In this document: positions 11,701-23,700 of the stretch, in pieces | Layout of the letters: every line of letters starts with the position of its first letter | Numbering within the stretch: the stretch's first letter is position 1 | Assembly (NCBI RefSeq): GCF_040807025.1 | Contig: NC_090947.1 | Coordinates: 7,130,001-7,194,000 of the forward strand | Length of the DNA stretch: 64,000 bases | Source: Struthio camelus | Lineage: Eukaryota; Chordata; Aves; Struthioniformes; Struthionidae | Reading direction: 5' to 3' | The notes under the pieces: generated by a model | The model's input: the letters and a program-made list of their open reading frames with translations, nothing else | Told to the model about the DNA's origin: nothing | Databases searched by the model: none | Translations under genes and position numbers: made by a program

Positions 11701-14700
11701 AGCCAGAGGCCTTTTAGCACCCATCACAGATATTTTGACTCTGGAAAGTAGATCTGCACCCAAGAGTGAGACTCCCTCACTTTGCTGTGAACTGCAAAAA
11801 GTCCAGTATCAAATTCCTATGGCAATCTACTCCAAAGTCTTCTGTCACTGTGTCTCATTGGCTACAAGGTCCATGCTAACCAGAGTGTTTCCTTGAACAG
11901 CTGAAAGCAGCCACATCCTGTCCTTCCAAGTTCTCTGCAATACAGTCTGACTCATTTACCTTGGAACTCTGCCTGATGAAAGACAGGCGGTCAACAGAGC
12001 TGATATCTAGGAGGTCTTCCACGCCATCAGCAAGGCCAGAGAGGGAGGAGCGCTTCAGCCAGTTCCCTGTTGCAGAATAAGCCACTGAGGACAATTCTGA
12101 AAATGCTTCCAAGTAGAATCTGTTAACAAATCTAGCATGCTTCTCTGAAGCGGCCACGCTAGGGTATGGAAAAATGGGAGGAAAGGGGAAGGCAGTCTCT
12201 TGATTTTACGTGCATGAACTATCACGCAAGGCAGGATCTTGTAAAGGATGCATTCTTTGTCTATCAAAAGCTGCCTGGAATATCTCTCTTCTACAGCAAG
12301 GAATAATGCCTGGGAGATTAGGGTACTAGCCTACTACTTTGGAGACACGGATTCAATATTCTGGTTTGCCAGAGACATCCTCTGTTACCTTAGCCAAATT
12401 GCTTATGTTTCCCTTTGCCTCAGTTCCCCATCTGTAAAATGGAGAGAGCAGCATTTCCCAGCTTCCTTTGGGAGAATATACAATATATTTGGACAGTAAG
12501 GAACTATGATACAGTATGTCTTTAGATAGATATATCTATCTGTATTTCTCTCACATGCAGTATGTATATAGAATATGAAGAGACATACATTTACCTATGG
12601 GGAGTTTGAGTTTCTTTCGGAGGGAGATTCGTCGGGAACGGGAACGGGAGCGCCGGTCTGTGGTGGTCCCAGAGTGAGCAGTGGTGCACTCAGATGTGTC
12701 CTGCTCAGACTGGCTACTCGTATCACTTGCTGCACTCTGCGATTTGAACATCTTTCGCCAAAAGTCCTTGCGTCCCAGAACGGCCCCTTGAATTTGCTCA
12801 TCACTGGAAGAAGAGGCATGCAAAACGCAAACTGCGTTTCAGTGAATCTTGGATGCTCAAGGGAATGAGGCCTCTCTCTCCCAGCCCCCTGCTGACTTCT
12901 GTGCTCTTTGAGGTTTTCACATTTTGAATTCCAAACAAACTCTTCTCAGTGGGACATAATCAAGTTTGACAACGTGCTCAATATTGTTCAAGGCACAAAA
13001 TAACCATCTTTTCTACCTGAGGAGCGTGCCCACTGAGCAGGTCATTCCAATTTTTAGTTCTTACAAGTAGAAAACAAATCAGCTTCTTTAGGTCAAAATG
13101 ACCCATACTGGATAAGACTACACTAGTGCCTTCTACAAGCATATGTACTAAAGAGCTTTTGGACATCATGATTGTCATGCATGAACCTGCTGGAGTCAAA
13201 GTTCTCATTACCATGTTGGAATGAGGACAGTATAAACATACTGTAATATGCTGTACTCTTGAGATATTCCATTGCTGTTGCAGGGCTTAGAGCAGAACAG
13301 CTTGCAATAACTCTGCATAGCAATAAAGGGTTTTCTGTTCTGCTTGCAATCTCAGCAACAGTGAGACTTTGCCTGCTCAGTTCAACAGGAGAATACATAA
13401 CATAGAACTCTAGGTCCTTGTGCAATGTCTTCCTATAGTGCATCTCAAAGCACTTTAGCAAGACATATGGGGATTCAGAGGCACAGAGAAGTCAAGTGAC
13501 TCGTCCAAACTTTCCTAGGTGGCCAGTGGCTGCTTATAAAATTTTCTACAATTCCTGAGAATATTGATTAAATTTACTTCAATATTAAACAGCAGAATTC
13601 TTTGGGCAATAGATACTTCAAACATGTAACACCTAACAACAGGCTGATTCTCTCATTAAGAGAGCTGTTAAAGCACCTCCGCTGATAAGAGAAATGCAAC
13701 AACCTCAGGAGACTGCAGATCCAAGCTGCGTCAGAAGTAGGCTGATTGTTGGGAAGCAGTAAAGGAGTAGCGACCCTTAGCAACAACTTGGAAGTTGAAA
13801 ATGAATGAAATCACTCCCCAAAAGGGCAAGCACAGCACAAGGAATAGCTGCAATAACATCTCTAAGAATTAACACCCTGTTCATGGCTATCATAGCATGA
13901 GATATTGACAAATCTACTGCAGTCTTATTTGAGACTCTCAGATGGTTCCCTGCCAAAAACAAGCAGGGTCCACTTCGCAGCGTTGAAAATAGGCCCTTCC
14001 TGGATGTAATCAGCAAGTCCTGAACAGACACTCTATGCAGTTGTTGTACCATCCAAAGAGAAGAATCCTTGCTGCCCTGCCCACTTGTACTAACCCCCAG
14101 AAGAAAGCTACTGGCAATAACATGGTCAAACTATTCCATATTTACTTACTGTTCTGGAGTTTGCATTGGACGGCTTGAGACGTAACTACGACATTCATCA
14201 GGGGCAGCTGATGCCTGACCTTTGTCAATAATGACACTTCCCACCTCGGATCTATACAGACAACGTAAATCATCAGCTAAAGCAAATGGATGGCCCATCT
14301 CATGATCATCACATTGCTAAAGGACACGGAAACTGGCTCTGCTGAACAATGAAACAGCTTCAGAGATATACTCTCCTCTTAGCATCTTACTGCCTTCATA
14401 CATATCACCCATCAAATATGCACCATGTCTTAGAAGTGAGGGCAAGACTTCTAGGAGCTTTTCAATTCTTTTTGATCCTTCTTTCCTACATTTTAATATG
14501 ACAAGCCTCAAAAAGCAAGAGAAAATTTCTCTGTTATAGAGAAGCATGTCAGGACCAGATTTCTTTTGGGCTTTGCTGTGCCTACCAGGGTGTATCTGTC
14601 AGATAAACAACATTAGCCTCCCCCAGGATATGATGCACATTAAAAGCTATGTCCCCACAGCGTTGCAGGACTGACACTGTGCTTCTTACTTCTCTTACCC

Positions 14701-17700
14701 TTTCTTCCTCCTAGTGATTCCACTGTGCTGTTCTGTTAGCTCTCTTGCGTACGAGGGTTAACACGTTCTGCTGCAAATTTATGATTGCCTCAGTTCAGTA
14801 CATTTTAAGGGAGACTGCTGCCACGCTACAATTCTGTACCTCAGGAACTGACATATGCTTTGAAGATAAAACACACAAGCCCTTGGACTTTCTACATTTG
14901 TGTTCAGTGGATGTCGTCATACATCCATACGTCAGTCGGTCATTTGCTTTCTCCTTCCCAGACACCAACCTTTTGCTCCCAGAAGGTTTCGACTCTTGCT
15001 CCGTTTCCTCTGTTTTTTTCCCTGGTATTAACTTTTCGGCACTATCCAAGAGGGCACTAAGTGCAACTCTCCGAAAGACGTTCCCATGAGCCTCCTTGAT
15101 AAACTGGACCAGCTGTCGGATATCGCAGTACAAGCCCTGGTTAACAAGACATCATGAAAGGGAAAGAGAATTCAGTCTGCAGTTTGTGAAGAAGCAACGA
15201 GAATCAGTAGTTCCTAAAGTACGCCATTATTTCCTCTGGCTGTTGTCTGATGTACTTTCCACATATAGGTTTGTGTTTTCTGGCTGGAATCAAAAGCTGA
15301 AAATTCCATTCAGTGCATGCAGAACAAGGAGACAGCGAGGAGCGTTATTTTTTTGGAACATGCTCTGCAATCAGCTAAGGCAGCTGTAGAGGTGTCAGAG
15401 GCTAAAACAGCTGCAAGAAGAGGGAACTGCAAAGATGTCTTAAAGCGTCTTTTATCCCATTTATCCAGCCATAATCTAAAAAGGCATGAAAAAAGCCAAA
15501 AGAAGGGAGGAAAAAAAGCAGAGCGTAAGAAATTGCATGTTTTGTTTCAAAACCTGTAGGTGTCTTGGGAATTTTCTTAATTATTTTAGAGTTCTACATC
15601 ATGGGAAGAGAGGAATGACTCACTCATTCCCTAATCTACTCCTACACTCAAGGCTCTTTTTAGTTGCAAACATTCACTCACATCTGTGACATGCCAAGGT
15701 CACCTCTATCGCTGGGGGCTAGGGCATGGAGGAAAGACTTTTAGAAGAGGAACTAGACATAAGGAGACTATGCTGCTGGTTTAAGATGTTGCTGTGCCTT
15801 TCCCTCTTCTTCTTCCTCACATCAGAAGGATATGCCACTGCCCCTTTAGCTGGACTTCAGTGCTTCTAAAGTTCTGCCATCAAGATGGAGTGCATGAGTG
15901 TTTCTTGTTTGCTTCTACAAAAAATCCTAATTCCAGATAATAAGGGAGGTGGTTTGAGATGAACTGCCAGATTCTGCATAAGTTTGGAAGAAGAAAATTC
16001 ACATCATCCTTTCTGCTGACTGCTCTGAGGAGACAGCACACAGCCAGGGGCCAGTAATACCTTACTCTGCTCCAGCCGCTTGGCAAATAAATGCATGTCT
16101 AAGCCCTGGGAAGACCAACCAAATTGCTGTCAGGAAACTTGCATGATCTGCCACGGGTGGGCCACATCCTTTACTTGGTTAAGGTTGCAGACCACCAATC
16201 GCAGACTATATGAGTTTCCTAACAGCGCTAGGAAGTAAACTGGCTTTAACTTTGCTGAAAGTTGATTTATGCTGGCTATAGTCTTGTTCATTAGTCCCTC
16301 ACTCCAGACTAGTGCTACCAATCCATTTGGTCAAATCCATGGAAAAAATCACCTTGCTTGAACAGAGAAGAAACCACAACTCAGAGTGTGCAACTCTACC
16401 CTGGCTATGTCAGGCTCCCAGGTAGGAAGGAGAAGAGGGCATGGCATTTTTCTCATGTTTCAGTCATGACAGCATAGCTTGCTATGCCATGGGATTTGGC
16501 TAGACTGAATTCAGCCTTGACTATAAAACCTCATTAGTGACACTCAAGTGAAAAGGCAACTTTGCAGACACGAAGTCAAGTGCTTACCAGGTTTTCTGGG
16601 CTGTGCAGTTCATGTGTAGTGGAAGCACAGCGAGTGATCAATGATTTGAACATGGCGCTGACAATAATACCTTCTACATTCTGGGCTGTAGACTTGTTGT
16701 CCACTGTGGTGAAGTTATTCCCAAAGCCAGCCTTGTCTGTAAAATTCAAGCACAAGCAAGCCCTTTTGTTCAGAACAATTTACAACACATGGCTTAATGA
16801 CATATGTAAAGGTATTCAGATACATGAGACAAAGGTAGGTCCCCACCTAAAATCCTGTGCTCAGTTCTGGTAATCCTACCCCATTAAAAATACAGCAGAA
16901 GGGAAGGGTAAAATAAATGAGAACGATGGAATTTTTCCAGAAATGATTATAGTATGAAAATGGATGGAAAAGATCAGGGCCAGTTCAGCTTCCCTTTATT
17001 CACATCTCTCATTTACAGGAGTACAAAACAACAAACTAAATTTGAACAACACCTCCAGCTTTTCTGTTTGCTATTTCTAAAGAATAAGAGGTGTTTGATT
17101 GAACTGAAAAGTGGCAAACTTAATGCCCATTAATGGAAAATCTTCTCACCTAGAAAAATGCTGTTCCCAAAAGATACCTGAAGAGGCCAAGATCTCAAAA
17201 AGTTTAAAAAAAAGAACTACATGTTTATATGGATAACAAGAACCACCCCAGTTTTACTAGGTGAGAGAAAAGACTTTCAAAAGCATGGGCTGCCAAGCTT
17301 CAAAGCGTAAGCCAGTCAATTATCCATGAATACTTGGGGAAACTTCCTGCGGGCATCTACTTCACAGAAGCCTGCTACATAGTTTCTCTTGATGCTTTCT
17401 TTGAAATGCCTGGGATCAGAGATAGGCTAACAGACTAGGCAGACTTGCTGCGCGCTTTGGAGCAGCTATTCCTGTACTGCAAACAATCACTGTTAATTGT
17501 TGTTGCATGGATGCAGCAACGAAACATAGACTTTTGGTCATTCTAATAGCATCGGAATCATTTTCCTAACTAAAACATGGAAGAACATATATTCATATAT
17601 ATGCACATATACATATGCATATATGAATATATATACACATATATATCCATATACATACACACAAACACTGAGACTCATACCACAGCCGCGTGCATCAGCG

Positions 17701-20700
17701 TGTTCATGTTCTTATTTATACGATCTGTTTTCACTATTTACTGCCTCACCTGAGGCATTGCAGAGGGTTTTAACGCTCAATTATATCTGCATTCAGAATA
17801 AACCTTGGATTATACAGGGCATTCCAGCTGGTGCCAGGTCATGTCATGAAGCAGAAAAGTTCCTGCCCGAGGCGTAGTTGAGTGTAAATATTTTGTGAAG
17901 CCATGAACAGCAGGAAGGATGAATCAAAAAAGAGAGGCCTTTAATTTCAGGCACATTGGGTGATGCAGTTATCTAGGCCAGACCACTGGGTGGTCAAATC
18001 AAAGGAGTTCCAACTCCTTCACTGCAGTCACGCTGACCTGCACTGGCTGAGGATGTGACCATTGCATTCTGATGGTAGAAACTGAAAGATTTTTCTTCCT
18101 TTTTAAAGGAAAAGAAAAAGCCATAGTTTCCTTCTGATAGTACCATTTAGGAACACTCAAGCGAGAGCTTCTGATGCCAGCTATACTTACTGTCAGTGAT
18201 TGGCTCCATGCAAAATCCCAGCAAAGCATGCAGGAAATCTACCACATTATTGAGAGAATCCCTGTTCACATAATCTCTCATGGTCTGCCGGAACTGCATC
18301 TTATCCAGTTTGTACAGCTTTGTGAGGCAGTTCTGAGCCTGCAACGACATTTATGAAATCAAATCACATCAGAGTACATGTTCAAGTTTTGTTAACAGGA
18401 GAAGAGCATTTTAGGGTTCTTTTTTTTTTGCTCTTGCTTTGTCAGTGCTCCACTGTGCTGTCTTAAGCAACCTCCCCTAGTAGCCAGATGTTTCAGGTCC
18501 TGTAACTGAACACAGACTCGTGTCTGAAGCAAACAAGGAATTCAGCACAAGGAAACACTGCACCAGTATGGGTGCCACTGTTTGGAGGTGGTAGTATGCT
18601 GAAGTCACTTTCTGCCATGTCTCAACAGCTTTCCTCTTCCCCCTTTACCCACAAAAGTAAAACATCACTGAAAAGGAATGAAGTAGGAACATAGCCCGCC
18701 TCAGTCATGACTTATTGCCTTGGTGATACAGGTTATCAGCCTCAGGCATCTGATTTTTAGCCTATAGCTCAGACCCCAGTCATTTGATGCATCTGTTCCC
18801 AGGGATCAATTGGCATTTTGCAAACTTTATTTAAAAGCTATTAATTGTCATCATCTTAGCATAAAAGCATCCATCCCAATAGGACCCCAAGCAGGCTGGA
18901 ATTAGAGATTCTGAAATATCAGCTCTGTGGGGAGCATGAACTCTTCCTGCTACCTACAAAAGGGTGCTCAGCTTTTCAGTGAACTCAGACATGCAATTGT
19001 GCATGCAGTCAACACAAATGGTGCATGCAAAGCACTCTGGACAGACAAACACGCAGAAAAAAGCAGCAGACTTAAAAGTATAGAAAAATTTCTTCCCATA
19101 GAGACCTCAATTCAATGAGTTTTATAAAAAATTTTCGCTCCAAGAGGCCTATTCAGTTACGCTTAATGTTATGCATAGGCCTAGATGTTTTCCTGGCTCA
19201 GCTCCAACACAATGAAAAACTCTAACTGCTATTCTGATTAATGTGTTTTTAACCAGTGCTCTATGCAGAACCTTTCTACTGTTATCACTGCGACTCTTAC
19301 CCCATCTTGTCCCACTGTATCCAGAACTAACATTACTACTGCAGTCTCCTCGTTACCCAAAAGTCTAGCTAATGGAAGAATGCTGCATAATACAGAGGCA
19401 GCTGATCCATTTCTGAGCAAGCTAGATCAGATCCCAGAACCAAATTATAGCTCCACTGGCATGGCTCAGATTCACCAAAGCCATAGAGAAGCACCTGGCT
19501 CCCACCCCCACTCCCACTGTGCATGGGCACAGTGTAAATTCTCCTTATAGGCATCAGGAATGCTCACTGTTACAAGCACAGAAGGTGAGGAAGAAGCACG
19601 TGCTGGAGACAGCCTTGTGCTGGAGACAGCCTTTGGAAGACTCCTGTTTGACGTGGCACTGGACTGATCTCAGGAAGGTTCTCAAGGTCTAGACTCAAAC
19701 ACTTCCGGATGAAGTCAGATGACTGGACACTTTCCACTGCTCTGACTTGGGCAGAATTAAAAATGTCAGGCATCAAAGGTAACCATCCCTCTTGCACTTC
19801 AATAGATCATGAGTCTTCTACTTCCTTTCAGCACATGAACATGCCTGCACATACAGTGCACTATCAAGAGCTGATGGAGCAGCCCAGCAGCAATCAGTCA
19901 TAATCACCATTAGAAAAGGTGAACATAACTACACCTTGGACTTCTGAACTCAGATATGCAACTCAAAATAGCTGCACCTCTTGTAAACAGCCTACTCTAC
20001 TGGGGTACTCTCAATGTAAGAAATGACTTACGCTACCTCTCACACGGGCTTTGCTCCCATGCATTTGTCTCTTCCAGACAAGCCACCATTGGAGTGCTCA
20101 GAAGCACCCTGGATGGACTTCAGGTGCGCTCCTGGCAAGCATAAGAGTCTGGAAGGTGAGAAGGCAGCTGAAAATCTGCTTTGGCTGGGCTGCAACACAG
20201 TCTGTGAGCTGGGACAAACAGCAACAGATCTACTGCCAATATATACGAAGCTACAGAGGGGGCAGACAGCAATCTCAGGCAGCTGATGTCAGAAGTACAA
20301 GGAGGACACTTTAATGAGCTTTAATTTTCTTACATTCTCCCGGAATACCTGGTGTCTCAGGCGATCTCCAGAGAGCCCTCGGTGTCCTTCTCCACAACCA
20401 TAGGCACAACCCAGGGACTTCACAATTTTGATCAGCATTGTGAGTGCCAGCCTGTGCGTGCTGATAGATGTGCCTTCATCCTGAGAGTCACAGAGGGAAA
20501 CATGGTGTGAAATCCCTGGCACAGCCAGTGGCATTTTGAGGGCGTTTTACTCTGCCTATTTCTCTTCTCAGACACTTCATTACTGAGCTATTACTCTTGA
20601 AATATCTACTGCAATTATTTTTTTAAGTTTAGGGATCAGCTCCCTCCTTTTCAACTCCCCTCAAAAAGTCATGCTATAAATGGGAAGCCCTCTACAAGCT

Positions 20701-23700
20701 GCTGTTAATAGTATTTTATGCTTACTACTTCCTTAACAAATTCTGCCTGAAAAACAGACAGCTGGCTTGCTTGGGCAGAAAAATAGGCATCTTTTAAAAA
20801 TGTCTGAGGCACTGTGCTACTACAAATTGCAACTTTGGGGGTGAGCAGCAGCCTGTCTTGGCCAACTCTCTTTGCAACATTGAAAAATTTATGACTTCTG
20901 GTCAAAGAAAACAAACCGTACTCACATACTAGATTCTGTTTTTGCTTATAAGCTTTGCACAATACACCTGAAAAAAATCATTGCAATTGAAGATTTCAGG
21001 CACTTTGACAGGATATTGAAAATGTCCATGCCTACAAACTCTCCTTGTGGCTGTTGCTTTGCTGACAGAGTCACAGTGCCTGAATTCCCAATAGGATTTC
21101 TTCAGAGGAACGCCCGTGAGCAACAGAGCAAAACAAATTAATTTGTCATTTTGCTGCAAATTAAAAGGGAAGAAAAACAGAAGGGCAGTTGCATACACAG
21201 ACATGCTCAGTCTTTACAGACCTTACAGTACCCACAGGAACTTAATAAAGGGAAGCAAGACAAACCTTTTCTTGGTTTTTGTCATTCTTCTCATAGGGCC
21301 CTCCTCCTCCACCACCACCTCCATCGCTTCCACCTCCTCCCCCTCCACCACTTCCACCACCTCCTTCTTCTCCTCCATCTCCAGCTCCGCTGACTTGGGG
21401 AGCCCCAAATCCACAAGCCGAACCTCCAGAAGCAGCCACTTTGAGCTGGAAGGATCCTTCACTTGGTCGTTTTTCAGGGGCTTCATTTTCTTTGTTCTCG
21501 CTCTTCCTCCGGACTTTCTCTACACAGGGCACCACACCAAGCTGAAGCAAGCACTCAACAATGTTCAGTGCCACATCGCAGATCCGGGAGCTGATATCAT
21601 GGTTCAGGACCAAATAAACAGCCTTCAGGACCACCTGGGAGGTTCAAACATCATATTCTAAAGTCAGACTTATTTTCTCTCCTATTAACTATGTAGTGCC
21701 TGGAAATTCCAGTCACAGACCAGAAACTCATTATAGCAGGCACTGTACAAACTCAGAATGAAGAAGATGCAACCCTTAACCCCAAAAAGCCTACAATCCA
21801 AGTGTAAGACAAGAGACCACAGGCTGGGCACAGTCAGGCAGAAAAGGAAACCATGAGATGACATCTGTGAGCCTGAGAACACTGCTTCAGTGCACCAGGA
21901 GCTGTCAAGTCATTAGGGGGAATGCAGCAAGGGTGAGTTTTAAGGTGCTATTAGAAGAAAGGTGGTGTTCAGTTTTATGCTCTTTTACAGGGAACTCGGT
22001 GCATGCCCTGGCAGCACAACCATTAAATAATAGCCCTTGGAGACTTGATGTGTGCATTCCACATGCACATGCACTCCTTGCGAGGAGTAACTGGAGTTGC
22101 ACTATCTGAGAGGAGACTCTTATGATACGCACAAATTTATCTGACTGACCTTTATGAGAAGGCTGAGAGAAGTCATATAGAGAGGCAGAGGAAAAGCCCG
22201 TCAAAACCCTGATCCCAGTGGTACAGCTATATTGACAGAAGAGGGACCTGGCTTTTCTCACTCCTTGCCAATTACCGAGAGATCCAGCATGCCGTTCTTG
22301 TGGACAAAGTTGTTGGTTCCATCAATGTGATCCGTATCCTCCAAGCAACTGTAATTGATGCAGGAGTCTGTCAGGCTCCGTGGGAGGTTGGCACATGCGA
22401 GTGGCTCATGCGGCATCTCAGGGATGGGCACCTGGTTGCAAAGTTTCCTCATGTGCTCACTGAAGAAATCGGCGTACCCCACATTGAATGAGGCCAGGGT
22501 AGTGTTGAAGGTGGCCACAGTGATGGTGGAGATCTGGGATCGCACTGCAGGGAGGAAAATGGCTACCTGTGAATTTTATTCTCTGGAATTATCAAATGAC
22601 AGACTGAGGCTGTGCTTATTTACAACAGGTGAGCAGCTGAAAATGCAGCTTGCGATACAGAAAGACAAGACAGGTTCCTATTTCCTGATGTGGGTACAGG
22701 AACAAAAGCATAGATCCATTTCTTTCTTTGAAATGTTATCCTTGGTCTCCAGTACAACCACCCCAAGATTGCGCTAACAGTTCAGTTTCACGGCAGCTTA
22801 AGTTGATCTCAGTCAACTAGGCAGTTAAGTAGATCACGGAGCTCAACCAGCTTAAATCTAGCCCTACCAAAAGGCGGATTAGCTTTTGGCTAGCTCAGCT
22901 CCCTGTACTGCTCCAATGCCTGGTCTCATAAGCAAGCAGTGCCACTGCAAGGGAAAGAAGGGGACTCTGCAGTTGGATGCAAGAGTGAAGGTAGGATAAC
23001 AGCAGCACCAATTCAGACCAGCTTTCTAAGTCGCACCAGTGTGAAAGAATTCATCACATCTGTAGAAAAAAAAAAATGGAGCCATGTACTCCTAACACTA
23101 CCTGCAACAGGCTAAAACCCCTCCAGGATGCAAAGCTGAGTGATGAGAAAAGCAATATAGAGTCTAAGTTCAACAGCACTCAGAGAGGGGATCTCAAGAT
23201 GTAGCCAAGCTTAACCTTAACCTGGTTAGCTCAGGTAGTGAGAGCATTTTGGCAACACAAATCCGGCTAATTTAATCAAGTATTCAGCATAGAATTACAA
23301 CTTTGTAAGTAGGTCTACACACTCTGTAGTGTAAACAGACCCTATGCCTCCAAGGTACCCCATAACGTTGGCTGGATCACCTTCTGCCAGACCTTGGAAT
23401 AACAAGGAATCTATACTTAAGGCTATATAATGTGTTCTAATGAACAAAATAATGTAAACCTAATGAAAATCATCAAGCTCTGATCTAATGACGGACTTTG
23501 GCCAGTTTTTATTGGCATAACAAAACCAGAGTGGTGACTACATTTCCTCATAGCCTGTGCAGTCCTGCCAGCACTGAACTAGCACTATTTACTAAGAGAA
23601 ATGTTCTAAGGTCAACGGCACTACCTGGATTTAGGCTACAAATCAGACAAAGCTCAGACCAGGAAGTAGCTGCTATATCTAATAAGAGATCACAGGATTA

